Part shown: piece by piece, positions 1 to 7,099 of the stretch
Layout: each line of letters starts with the position of its first letter
Position numbering within the stretch: position 1 is the first letter of the stretch
DNA from: DAOTZU01 sp034433995
Lineage (GTDB): Bacteria > Chloroflexota > Anaerolineae > UBA1429
NCBI GenBank assembly: GCA_034433995.1
Contig: DAOTZU010000059.1
Span: forward strand, 1 to 14,357
Reading direction: 5' to 3'
DNA length: 14,357 nt
Position numbers and translations under genes: made by a program
The notes under the pieces: model-generated
Seen by the model: only the letters and a program-made list of their open reading frames with translations
Databases searched by the model: none
Told to the model about the DNA's origin: nothing

Positions 1-174
1 AAACACGGAGCGCGGAGGACACGGAGAGAAACCGGAGATTCTCCGTGCCCTCCGTGTCTCGGTGGTAAGGAACATCTTCGTGCTCTGAAAACACGGACCG
101 CGGAGGACACGGAGAGAAACCGGAATTCTCCGTGCCCTCCGTGTCTCGGTGGTAAGGAACATCTTCGTGCTCTG
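1..174. repeat. Two direct repeats with internal CGGAG palindrome
   Basis: Two near-identical units lie at about 1-87 and 89-174, with a period of 88 bases. They differ by a base change in the first dozen bases and one missing base near position 124. Each unit contains an interrupted inverted repeat in which CGGAGG-A-CACGGAGA faces TCTCCGTG-C-CCTCCG across a loop of about 12 bases. Each ends with the same non-palindromic tail, running from TCGGTGGTAAGG to GTGCTCTG. A third start (AAACACGGAG) at 176 begins the next element. No coding sequence is supported here. CACGGAG/CTCCGTG repeats occur in many GC-rich bacterial genomes; their function is unknown to me. Confidence 0.9.
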
Positions 175-175
175 A

Positions 176-321
176 AAACACGGAGGCACGGAGACCACGG
201 AGTTCATTTTAACATTATTCTTTTTGATGGGATCTATCTATGATTGGGTGAATTGATTTTACTAAATTAGTATTTATTTCTGCTTCTCCGTGCCCTCCGT
301 GCCCTCCGTGACTCCGTGTTT
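176..321. repeat. MITE-like element with 27-nt inverted termini and AT-rich core
   Basis: The left arm (176-202) reads AAACACGGAG, one base, CACGGAG, two bases, CACGGAG. The right arm (295-321) is its reverse complement in exact register, with only the spacer bases unpaired (186/311 and 194-195/302-303). A further CTCCGTG copy lies at 286-292. The core between the arms is strikingly AT-rich (for example TTTTAACATTATTC and ACTAAATTAGTATTTATTTC) in otherwise GC-rich DNA. It has no coding capacity, and I see no clear target-site duplication. It may be a non-autonomous mobile element, or a folded 3' region of the minus-strand operon, whose last stop is at 352-354. Confidence 0.6.
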
Positions 322-351
322 CGTTCTGTATCTTGCTATGCTAGCAAAAAC

Positions 352-1098
352 CTAGAAGCCCACCTTGCGCAGGTATTCGCGGCTGATGGCCAGGTCCTTC
401 AGCGGATCCTGGAGATGGGTATCATGCTCCACAAAGACCCAGCCGTCATAGCCCACCTCCACCAGGGCGCGCATCACGGCGGCGTTATCCAGGCCAATGT
501 TGCCCGCCCCCAGCTCGCAGAAACGCCCCCGTTGCGGCCAACGATCCAAGCCGACCTCCGGCCGGAGCAGCAACCAATCCTTCAGATGGATGGCCACCAA
601 TCGCGGAGCGTACTGGTACACCATGGCCACCGGATCGCCGCCCGCCGCGGCCAGATGGGCAGTATCCAAGATCAAACCGCATTCGGGGCAGCGGGCCATA
701 AACGCCACCAATTGGTCCTGGCTCTCCACCAGGGTGCCCAGGTGGTTATGCAAGCCCACCTTGATGCCCCAACGGTGGCAGTGTTCCACCTGGATATTCA
801 CCTGGCGGCAAAAGGTATCAAAATCCTTGCCGGTGACGGTGGCCCACACGTATCCTTTGCCCAAGGCCGCCGTCCACTGAATGGAAACCTCGATATTGGG
901 CCCGCGCACCGTGGCAAAATCCATACCCAACCGATGGTAGCGCGCCGCCTTGTACAGGGCATCGTCGGCGCTCACCGCCTCCAACCGCTCCAGGCCCTGG
1001 TAGCCGATCTCCTTCAGCCCGGCCAGGCGCGCCTCCACGTCGAAACAGCCGCCATCCCACACATTCATGCCATAATCGGCCACACCGAACTTGATCAT
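352..1098 (-). CDS. Sugar phosphate isomerase/epimerase, IolE-like TIM barrel
   Basis: This 248-aa protein belongs to the xylose-isomerase-like TIM-barrel superfamily (AP endonuclease 2 fold). Visible family marks are HNHLGT (117-122), LILDTAH (142-148), IHLKD (170-174) and FVEHD (222-226). D145, H171 and E224 are the likely metal ligands. The spacing LDTAHLAAAGGDP...IHLKD...LGAGNIGL...YDGWVFVEHD resembles inosose dehydratase (IolE) and related epimerases, so it probably dehydrates or isomerises a polyol or keto-sugar in the cytoplasm; the substrate cannot be read from sequence. The reading frame is open far upstream, but the start at 1098 is chosen because AAAGGAGA sits just before it and family similarity begins there. 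It lies 64 nt downstream of the aminotransferase on the same strand and is probably co-transcribed. Confidence 0.88.
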   Translation of the reverse strand: MIKFGVADYGMNVWDGGCFDVEARLAGLKEIGYQGLERLEAVSADDALYKAARYHRLGMDFATVRGPNIEVSIQWTAALGKGYVWATVTGKDFDTFCRQVNIQVEHCHRWGIKVGLHNHLGTLVESQDQLVAFMARCPECGLILDTAHLAAAGGDPVAMVYQYAPRLVAIHLKDWLLLRPEVGLDRWPQRGRFCELGAGNIGLDNAAVMRALVEVGYDGWVFVEHDTHLQDPLKDLAISREYLRKVGF

Positions 1099-1162
1099 GC
1101 TGTCGTCTCCTTTGTATTGTCGTGAGCTTGCGGCCTTGGCCACAAGCGGGATTCCTTTTCGC

Positions 1163-2518
1163 CTACAAGCGCGCAAGCACAGCCTGGATGCTGGCCTCCA
1201 GGATATCGGCCATGGCGTCGGCCTCTTCGATGGTGGTGATGAGGGGCGGCGCCAGGGCGATCCAATCCGGGTCGTGGCGGATGATGAGGCCGCGCTCCTG
1301 GGCCTCGGCGCCGATGCGCTTGCCGATGCGCACCTCCGGCGGGAAGGGCTCCTTGGTGGCCGGATCCTTGACCAGCTCCACCCCCCACAAAAGGCCCGCG
1401 CCACGGATCTCGCCCACGATGCCGTGGCGGCGCATCCCCTCCAGGCGGGCGCGCAAGTGGGCGCCCACCGTGCGGGCGTTGGCGAGTAGGTCGCGCTCCA
1501 GGATCTCTTGGGTGGCGGCCAGACCGGCCGTGGCCGAGAGGGGGTTGCCGGCAAAGGTGTGGCCGTGACCGAACTCGATCCCCGCCTCCTCGGGCCCCCA
1601 AAAGGCGGCCTGGATGCGCTCGTTCCAGATGGTCGCCGCCAGGGGGGCATAGCCGGAGGAGAGACCCTTGCCCAGGCAAAGGATGTCCGGCGTGACGCCA
1701 TACGTCTCGGCAGCGAACATCCACCCCGTGCGGCCCATGCCGGTGATCATCTCGTCGAAAATCAGCAACACGTCAAACTCATCGCAGATGCGCCGCAGGG
1801 TGGGAAGATACTCCGGTGGTGGGGTGAGGATGCCGCCGGTGTTGCCGATGGGCTCCACGATGACGGCGGCCACCGTCTCGGGCCCCTCCAGGGCGATGAT
1901 CTGGCGCAGAAACTCGGCGCAAAAGACGCCACAAGCGGGGTATTCCCGCCCATAAGGGCAGCGGTAACAGTGCACCGTGGGGATGTGGATGAACCCCGCC
2001 GGCAGCGGCTCAAAGGGGATACGGCGCTTGGGCGTGCCGGTGGCCGCCATGGCCCCCAAAGTGGCCCCATGATAGCCGTGGTAGCGGGAGATGATCTTGA
2101 ATTTCGTCGGCCGTCCGGCCTGCTTCCAGAATTGGCGGCAAAGCTTCATCGCCGTCTCGGTGGCCTCGGAGCCGCTGGAGAGAAGCTTGACGATGTTCAA
2201 CTCGCCCGGCGCCAAGCGCGCCAAAAGCTCGCACAGCTCGATGGCCGGGACGTTCGTCCCATGCAAGGGCGGGGCGAAGCAGAGCTTTTCCATCTGCGCC
2301 TGCAGCGCCGCGATGACCCGGCGGTTGCGGTGCCCCACGGCCACCACAAAAATGCCAGAGAGGCCATCCCAATAGTGCTTGCCGTGGATATCCCAATAGT
2401 GCACCCCTTCGGCGCGCTCCAAGATCAGGGGGTTCTGCACAAACGCGCTCATCTGGCGAAAGTCGAGCACGGTGTGCCGCAACACCTCCGGGTCCGTCAA
2501 CCGGGAACGATCCAACAT
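1163..2518 (-). CDS. Class III PLP-dependent aminotransferase
   Basis: This 451-aa protein has the usual length for the class III (fold-type I) aminotransferase family, which includes omega-amino acid, taurine and acetylornithine transaminases. SSGSEAT (114-120) binds the PLP phosphate, YHGYHGATLG (146-155) stacks on the cofactor, D255 in IFDEMITG contacts the pyridine nitrogen, and K284 in LGKGLSSGY is the Schiff-base lysine. All key residues are present, so it should be active in the cytoplasm; the amino donor is not predictable. A Cys cluster, C184/C187/C196/C200, lies in the mid-domain, a feature I have seen in one subgroup of this family. GAGGAGG seven bases before ATG fixes the start. 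It is the first gene of a probable operon with the IolE-like gene, driven by a good promoter at 2554-2582. Confidence 0.93.
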   Translation of the reverse strand: MLDRSRLTDPEVLRHTVLDFRQMSAFVQNPLILERAEGVHYWDIHGKHYWDGLSGIFVVAVGHRNRRVIAALQAQMEKLCFAPPLHGTNVPAIELCELLARLAPGELNIVKLLSSGSEATETAMKLCRQFWKQAGRPTKFKIISRYHGYHGATLGAMAATGTPKRRIPFEPLPAGFIHIPTVHCYRCPYGREYPACGVFCAEFLRQIIALEGPETVAAVIVEPIGNTGGILTPPPEYLPTLRRICDEFDVLLIFDEMITGMGRTGWMFAAETYGVTPDILCLGKGLSSGYAPLAATIWNERIQAAFWGPEEAGIEFGHGHTFAGNPLSATAGLAATQEILERDLLANARTVGAHLRARLEGMRRHGIVGEIRGAGLLWGVELVKDPATKEPFPPEVRIGKRIGAEAQERGLIIRHDPDWIALAPPLITTIEEADAMADILEASIQAVLARL

Positions 2519-2553
2519 GACACAACCTCCTCACGCCTGCACAGCTTGGCCGC

Positions 2554-2582
2554 ATTATAAGTCGCGCCCAAGGGCCGCGCAA
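2554..2582 (-). promoter_or_regulatory. Promoter for the aminotransferase-isomerase operon
   Basis: On the minus strand TTGCGC (2577-2582) is followed by 17 bases and then a perfect TATAAT (2554-2559). The implied transcription start is about 28 bases upstream of ATG, just ahead of the GAGGAGG ribosome site. Prediction is from sequence alone. Confidence 0.65.
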
Positions 2583-2608
2583 GCGCGAGGAGAACCCCGC
2601 CACCAGAT

Positions 2609-2637
2609 TTGGCGGCTCACCGAATATGGGCTATCAT
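2609..2637 (+). promoter_or_regulatory. Promoter for the URO-D-like gene
   Basis: TTGGCG (2609-2614), 17 bases, then TATCAT (2632-2637). It faces away from the aminotransferase promoter and would give a leader of about 190 nt. The rest of the 2519-2833 spacer holds no gene that I can support, though 2719-2727 (ACACGGAGG) resembles the CGGAG repeats at the left end. Confidence 0.45.
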
Positions 2638-2644
2638 GCCAGGG

Positions 2645-2658
2645 CCATGGGCCCATGG
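2645..2658. promoter_or_regulatory. 14-bp perfect palindrome at the predicted start site
   Basis: CCATGGGCCCATGG is its own reverse complement and begins eight bases after the -10 box of the rightward promoter, so it would cover about +1 to +14. That is a classic operator position for a dimeric repressor. No regulator gene is adjacent, and a GC-rich 14-mer palindrome can also arise by chance. Confidence 0.35.
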
Positions 2659-2833
2659 AGCCTACCAACCGGAGAAGGTGCAGGGGCATCAGATCGTGGT
2701 GTTTATGTACTGAGCGAACACGGAGGCAACTGAGGCGACGGATGGGCGCGGAGGGCGCTGGGAGGCGTTTGCCCCGCCCCCATCCGCTTTGCCCCACGCC
2801 AGTCCATATCCCACACACTTGCTGGAGACTAGG

Positions 2834-3931
2834 ATGAACGAGACGTGTGTTGCGCCCTATTTGGACAAGCTCGAGAGGTTGGTGGATCTAGACCATGTCC
2901 GCCGCACCCGCGAGCTGCAACGCCGGGCTTTTGCCTTTGAGCCGGTGGAGCACATTCCCACGTGCATCCATTACCCCGTGCCCGAAGAGGAATGGCCCAA
3001 CTATGGCTTTCTGGAGTTCTACCAGGACCCGGCCAAGATGCTCCTGGCCGAGCTGCGCACCGTCTATGCGGGGGCCAAGTTGCAGGACGACCGGCTCTAT
3101 GGCATCCGCGCCAATTACGGCACGGGGATCATCGCCTCCATGTTCGGCTGTCCCACGGTGACTTTTACCGATTCTCTGCCCATCGGCACCGCCGTCTCGC
3201 CCGAGCGCCTGGAGGCGATCTTGGAGGGCGACGTGCCCTCGCCCTACACCGGCCTGGCCGGCCGCGCCCTGGAGACGGTGGCCTACTTTCGTGAGATGCT
3301 CCGCCCCTACCCCAAGCTCTCCCAGGTGGTGGGCTCGTCGCTCTTGGATATTCAAGGCCCCTTCGATAACGCCAGCATCATCTGGGGCTCCTCCATCTTT
3401 TTGGCCTTCTACGATGCCCCCGAACGGCTGTACCGCCTGTTGGAGCTCACCACCGAGGCCATCGCCCAGGTGACCAGGGAGCACCGCCGGATCGATGGCC
3501 AACCTCTGGACCGTGACGATGGCTGTTGGAACCATTTGGGCGGCATGTGCATCCGCAACGACTCGTCCATCAACCTCTCCGGCGAGCAATATGCCGAGTT
3601 TGTCAAACCTTACGATGCCCGCCTGCTCCAAGAGTTCAGCGGCTGGATCCATTTCTGTGGCCGCGCCCACCAGTGGTGGCCCCTCTTGCTGGACCTGCCC
3701 CGGCTGAAGGGGATCAACCCCTACCAGGGCGAATTCTATGATCTCTACAGCATGTATGAACGCTGCGCGGCGGCCAAGGTGGCCATCGTGCAATGGACGA
3801 CGCCGGTGGATGCCCGCTGCCGCCAGCGCATCCGCACCGGCTTTTCCCGCATCCTCTGGGCCAAGGATTTCGCCGCCGCCCAGCGCCTCAAAGAACGGCT
3901 TTATGCCACCGGCCATGCCGATGGCGATTGA
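2834..3931 (+). CDS. URO-D-like protein (uroporphyrinogen decarboxylase / corrinoid methyltransferase superfamily)
   Basis: This 365-aa protein has the length and layout of the URO-D superfamily, which contains heme-pathway decarboxylases and the MtaA/MtbA/CmuA cobalamin methyltransferases. H273-F-C275 in GWIHFCGRAHQWW matches the His-x-Cys zinc motif of the methyltransferase branch. C311 or C329 could be the third ligand. The usual N-terminal substrate motifs of heme HemE are not evident, so a true HemE role is unlikely. ATG at 2834 is preferred over an upstream ATG at 2789 because GGAG lies six bases before it. It is divergent from the aminotransferase/isomerase operon and ends 15 bases from the opposing DUF438 gene. 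No corrinoid protein is seen nearby, so the substrate is open. Confidence 0.8.
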   Translation: MNETCVAPYLDKLERLVDLDHVRRTRELQRRAFAFEPVEHIPTCIHYPVPEEEWPNYGFLEFYQDPAKMLLAELRTVYAGAKLQDDRLYGIRANYGTGIIASMFGCPTVTFTDSLPIGTAVSPERLEAILEGDVPSPYTGLAGRALETVAYFREMLRPYPKLSQVVGSSLLDIQGPFDNASIIWGSSIFLAFYDAPERLYRLLELTTEAIAQVTREHRRIDGQPLDRDDGCWNHLGGMCIRNDSSINLSGEQYAEFVKPYDARLLQEFSGWIHFCGRAHQWWPLLLDLPRLKGINPYQGEFYDLYSMYERCAAAKVAIVQWTTPVDARCRQRIRTGFSRILWAKDFAAAQRLKERLYATGHADGD

Positions 3932-3946
3932 GCCAGAGCGTTGCCC

Positions 3947-5161
3947 TTAGGCCTCGTCCAAGATGCGGCGTTCGCCCTCCAAGGCGCGCAGCGGGCCGAT
4001 ATCTTGGGTCACCTCGATGGTGCCGCGATATTTCCCCTGGGCGTCGCGTAGAGCAAAATAGCGGATGTGCACAAACTTGCCGTGCATCTGGATCCAGAAC
4101 TCGGCGCTATCGCGACGCCCTTGCCGGAACTGCTCCAACAACTTGTTGACCACATGCACGCTTTGGGGCGGGTGGCAATTTTGCACCTTGCGGCCAATGA
4201 TGGCCGGCGTGCGGGTAAAGATGCGCTCCTGGCGACCTTGGGAATAGTAGCGCACGGTGTCGTTCTCATCCACCAAGGTGACATCAATGGGCAGATGGGT
4301 GAGGAGCAAGTTCACCTGCTCCGGCGTGAGGGCTCCGGTATCCAACGAGAGCAGCCCCTCCGCCGGCGCGGTGTCGTAGGACTTGTTCGTGCCGGGAAGT
4401 TCGGCCGGCTCCCTCACCGTGGGCTGCCAGGCATCGCCGGGGCGGATCAAGCAATAGCCGATGGCGTCACTCTGGTTGCGAATGGCCAGCCACTCGGCCT
4501 CGCTGAGCACCTTCAGCGCCGTGGGATAGAGGATGTGTTCCTCCTTGTAGAACATCTGGCGGATGGCCGTGGCCAACGGCGGCAAGATGGCGCGGACGCG
4601 CTCCACCTGGCCCTCTTGCAGCGCCTGGCGCAGCGCCTTGAGCTGGGCACGGATGTCATCATGGATGCCCCACATCACCGTTGAGGGGCCGCTGACGCCA
4701 TGCTTCTCCAGGAAGGGGAAGAGCAGGTTCTCCTTGCGCAGGTAAATCTTGTTGATCTCGGCCAACTGCTCGGCGTAGGTGCGGGCGCGCCGCAGAGCCT
4801 CCGGATCGGGCAACCCGTTGACGGCCTCCTCCAAAAGCTGCAACACCTCGCCGGCGGCGAAATTCTCGTACTTGAAGGTGTGCACAGGGTGGCCAGGGGT
4901 CGTCTCCGGCGTCTGTTCGCCCTGGAGCCCCTCCTGAAAGACGGCCACGTGCACGTCGCAGAGGGCCTTGACCTCCTCGGCAGGCAACCCCTCACGGATC
5001 AATTCTTGCTCCATCTGGGCGATCTCCACCGCGCTCACCTGGCCCACAAGCCGGGCGAAGCGGGCCTTGATCGTTTGCAGGTCGCCCCCGGCGTGGAGCT
5101 CCAGGATCAGTTGCTTCAGGGCCTCTTTGCGCCGCTGGCTGTTGTTGATGTACTCGCTCAT
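3947..5161 (-). CDS. DUF438 - hemerythrin HHE - PAS domain protein
   Basis: A 404-aa cytoplasmic protein with three parts: DUF438 (about 8-80), a hemerythrin/HHE four-helix bundle (about 90-220), and a PAS domain (about 280-395). Candidate di-iron ligands are H91/H94, E144 in LRKENLLFP, H167 in WGIHDD, and E208/H209 in YKEEHILYP. The PAS part contains GRKVQNCHPPQSVH (323-336), whose Cys-His-Pro-Pro is characteristic of this family. Family members are thought to sense oxygen, nitric oxide or redox state; that role is inferred here. No output domain (kinase, GGDEF, HTH) follows the PAS, so it would have to signal by protein contact. GGAAGGAG about ten bases before ATG supports the start. It converges on the URO-D-like gene. 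Confidence 0.93.
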   Translation of the reverse strand: MSEYINNSQRRKEALKQLILELHAGGDLQTIKARFARLVGQVSAVEIAQMEQELIREGLPAEEVKALCDVHVAVFQEGLQGEQTPETTPGHPVHTFKYENFAAGEVLQLLEEAVNGLPDPEALRRARTYAEQLAEINKIYLRKENLLFPFLEKHGVSGPSTVMWGIHDDIRAQLKALRQALQEGQVERVRAILPPLATAIRQMFYKEEHILYPTALKVLSEAEWLAIRNQSDAIGYCLIRPGDAWQPTVREPAELPGTNKSYDTAPAEGLLSLDTGALTPEQVNLLLTHLPIDVTLVDENDTVRYYSQGRQERIFTRTPAIIGRKVQNCHPPQSVHVVNKLLEQFRQGRRDSAEFWIQMHGKFVHIRYFALRDAQGKYRGTIEVTQDIGPLRALEGERRILDEA

Positions 5162-5192
5162 GGTGATCGGTTCTCCTTCCAGTTTTGTTTTC

Positions 5193-5208
5193 TTATCCCA
5201 TTATCCCA
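5193..5208 (-). promoter_or_regulatory. Possible extended -10 promoter of the DUF438 gene
   Basis: On the minus strand TGGGATAAT (5200-5208) resembles an extended -10 element about 40 bases before the start codon. It lies in a tandem 8-base duplication, TTATCCCA twice on the plus strand (5193-5208). No good -35 box is present at 17 bases, so support is weak. Confidence 0.3.
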
Positions 5209-5254
5209 CAAAATGGCCGGCACACTAGTGACCTTTATCACGTGGGGCGCAAGA

Positions 5255-5283
5255 TTGCCCGGCAGGACACCTTATGTTATACT
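5255..5283 (+). promoter_or_regulatory. Promoter for the small membrane protein gene
   Basis: TTGCCC (5255-5260), 17 bases, then TATACT (5278-5283), preceded by TG at 5275-5276 as in extended -10 promoters. The predicted leader is about 108 nt. The same TTGCCC-N17-TATACT pattern stands upstream of the sulfatase gene. Confidence 0.6.
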
Positions 5284-5397
5284 GGCCAAGATGGCGAGGG
5301 GCGGGGCAAGACCGCAGGCCCCGGCAAAGGGAGAACTCGCCTCAATAAATTGCTGGAAGTTCGGCACCCAAAGCCGTTTTGGAGAAAGGCAACCTCT

Positions 5398-5595
5398 ATG
5401 CGGGATCCGCGTTGTTGGCGCGAGGTGTTTTTGCGCGGCGGCCTCAGCCTGATCATCGCCGTCATCTGTGCCGTCTTTTTGCGGGCGGGAGCGTGGGTGT
5501 GGATCTTTCCGGCGGCGGTGGTGGCGCTGGTGCTCTTGAAATGGGCGGTGCGTCCCAAGGATCTCGACGACGATCACGGCGGGCCCAACACCTAA
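5398..5595 (+). CDS. Small two-helix membrane protein, function unknown
   Basis: A 65-aa protein with two hydrophobic helices (about 13-30 and 32-50) separated by a short RAGAW turn. The N-terminus carries Arg/Lys and the C-terminal tail is polar and acidic (PKDLDDDHGG). I do not recognise the family. ATG at 5398 is chosen because GGAGAAAGG precedes it and the membrane segments follow at once; the in-frame extension back to 5185 is polar, would overlap the promoter and looks non-coding. The strong upstream promoter supports a real gene. By charge, the Arg-rich N-terminus and C-terminal Lys/Arg near 48-54 suggest both ends face the cytoplasm. Functional links to the MFS gene 208 bases downstream are unknown. 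Confidence 0.65.
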   Translation: MRDPRCWREVFLRGGLSLIIAVICAVFLRAGAWVWIFPAAVVALVLLKWAVRPKDLDDDHGGPNT

Positions 5596-5678
5596 CCCGG
5601 CCCTTCGCCCCGGCCGACAAGATTGCCGCAAGCTATTGCCCCACGTCCCTGCCGCCATTATGAGCTGCGCCCGTTTGG

Positions 5679-5687
5679 TGCTACAAT
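5679..5687 (+). promoter_or_regulatory. Possible extended -10 promoter of the MFS gene
   Basis: TGCTACAAT fits an extended -10 element (TG-n-TACAAT). The best -35 candidate at 18 bases is TTATGA (5658-5663), which is poor. The leader would be about 110 nt and includes a GC-rich imperfect hairpin near 5718-5737. Confidence 0.4.
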
Positions 5688-5803
5688 CGGCGCATTGCAC
5701 GGTCGGCAGGGAGGAAGGCTTGCGGCGCCCGCAGCCCTCGGCGCGCCGCCAACTGCGCTTCCCCCTGACCACCCATGGCCATTCCCGAAGGAGTCCGCCG
5801 AGT

Positions 5804-7018
5804 ATGCCAGCGACCTCTCTTGCCCGCACGCGCCGCTCCGCCTTTGCCTTGGTGAGCAGCCGCCGCGCCCTGATCCTGCTCTACAGCGCGGTCGTCTTCC
5901 TCTACTGGATTTGCCTGTATACCTACGTCCCCACCTTGCCCACCTACGCCCAGAGCAAGGCAGATAACCTGGCCCTGGTGGGCGTGGCCCTCTCCATGTA
6001 CGGCCTGTGGCAGGCCATCATCCGCCTGCCCCTGGGCATCGCCGCAGACTGGCTGGGCCAGCGCAAGCCGTTCATCATCGGCGGGCTGCTCCTGGCCGGG
6101 CTGGGGGCCTGGGTGATGGGCGTCGCCGGGGACGTGGAGGGTATCCTCATCGGCCGGGCCATCACCGGGCTGGCGGCGGGCACCTGGGTGCCCCTGGTAG
6201 TGGTGTTCAACAGCCTCTTCCCGCCGGAGGAGGCGGTGCGGGCCACGGCCATCCTCAACTTGGTGGGCTCGGTGGGACGGGTCTTGGCCACAGGCTCCAC
6301 CGGCTGGCTCAACGGCCTGGGCGGTTATCCCCTGGCGTTTTTTGTGGCGTTGGCCGTGGCCCTGTTGGCCGTGGCGCTGGTCTTGCCTGCCCAGGAGGCG
6401 CGCCGGGCGCCCAAGCGCCCCTCGGTGATGGCGGTGGGCCGCCTGATCACCCGCAGGGATGTCCTGTTGCCGGCCCTCTTGGCCGCCGTCAGCCAATACG
6501 CCAACTGGGCGGCCACTTTTGGCTTTGTGCCCATCCTGGCCAAGGAGCTGGGCGCCACCGATGTGACCCAATCCCTCCTCTCCAGCCTCAATATCGGCGT
6601 GTTGACCCTGGGCAATCTGCTGGCCACGGCGATTGTCAAGCGCCTGGGGGCGCAACGGCTGGTCTATCTCAGTTTCGTCCTCCTCTCCCTGGGGATCGGC
6701 CTGGCGGCCCTGGCCCCCAGCCTGGTGCTGCTCTTTGCCGCCCAGTTGTTCATCGGCCTCTCCCAAGGCATCGTGGCCCCGGTGTTGATGGGCATGAGCA
6801 TCCGCTATGTGGTGGAGGCCGAGCGCACCACGGCCATGGGGCTGCACCAGTCGGTCTATGCCGTGGGCATGTTCGCCGGCCCGGCGGTGAGCGGCGTCTT
6901 GGCCAAGGCGCTGGGCATCCGCCCCATGTTCGGCGTGACGGCCTTTTTCTGCCTGGCGTTGGGGCTCTTTGCCACCCGCTGGCTGACGGAGAAACGCCCC
7001 GCCGCGGCCGCAGCGTGA
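5804..7018 (+). CDS. Major facilitator superfamily transporter
   Basis: A 404-aa polytopic inner-membrane protein with about 12 hydrophobic helices in two halves around a central Arg/Lys-rich loop (199-218, QEARRAPKRPS...). The loop 2-3 motif GIAADWLGQRK (78-88) is MFS motif A, and RAITGLAAGTWVP (118-130) matches the helix-4 region of drug/sugar efflux members. It should move a small solute by proton-coupled transport; neither direction nor substrate can be read, although the layout resembles efflux permeases. ATG at 5804 is preferred over the ORF-opening ATG at 5636 because GAAGGAG sits ten bases before it and the upstream residues are not conserved-looking. The C-terminus ends in an Ala-rich tail. 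It is followed after 81 bases by the protease gene. Confidence 0.92.
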   Translation: MPATSLARTRRSAFALVSSRRALILLYSAVVFLYWICLYTYVPTLPTYAQSKADNLALVGVALSMYGLWQAIIRLPLGIAADWLGQRKPFIIGGLLLAGLGAWVMGVAGDVEGILIGRAITGLAAGTWVPLVVVFNSLFPPEEAVRATAILNLVGSVGRVLATGSTGWLNGLGGYPLAFFVALAVALLAVALVLPAQEARRAPKRPSVMAVGRLITRRDVLLPALLAAVSQYANWAATFGFVPILAKELGATDVTQSLLSSLNIGVLTLGNLLATAIVKRLGAQRLVYLSFVLLSLGIGLAALAPSLVLLFAAQLFIGLSQGIVAPVLMGMSIRYVVEAERTTAMGLHQSVYAVGMFAGPAVSGVLAKALGIRPMFGVTAFFCLALGLFATRWLTEKRPAAAAA

Positions 7019-7070
7019 CGTTCGAGATCTTTTTTACGGTCTCTTTACCGAACCACAGATAAAACTGGGC

Positions 7071-7076
7071 TAAAAT
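7071..7076 (+). promoter_or_regulatory. Possible -10 box of the protease gene
   Basis: TAAAAT lies about 24 bases before the ATG at 7100 in an AT-richer gap. No matching -35 at 16-18 bases is visible, and no clear ribosome site precedes either ATG (7100 or 7112), so transcription may start very close to the gene. Confidence 0.25.
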
Positions 7077-7099
7077 AGGTCTAGACGATAGTAGTTGAA

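Noticed and set aside
316..1125. 269-aa open frame on the plus strand
   Set aside because: It is antisense to the IolE-like gene, has no domain signature, and has the His/Gln/Ala-rich look of a GC-rich shadow frame.
1099..1701. In-frame N-terminal extension of the isomerase
   Set aside because: The extension overlaps the aminotransferase coding region in another frame and is Arg/Pro/Ser-rich; AAAGGAGA before 1098 and family similarity both favour the shorter form.
1508..2560. 350-aa open frame on the plus strand
   Set aside because: It is antisense to the aminotransferase, whose PLP motifs make the other strand certain.
2888..3916. 342-aa open frame on the minus strand
   Set aside because: It is antisense to the URO-D-like gene with no recognisable motif.
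2834..3931. Heme biosynthesis HemE
   Set aside because: No heme-pathway neighbours are seen, and the HxC zinc motif points to the methyltransferase-type branch.
5681..6847. 388-aa open frame on the minus strand
   Set aside because: It is a Gln/Gly/His-rich shadow of the MFS transporter, whose helices explain the plus strand.
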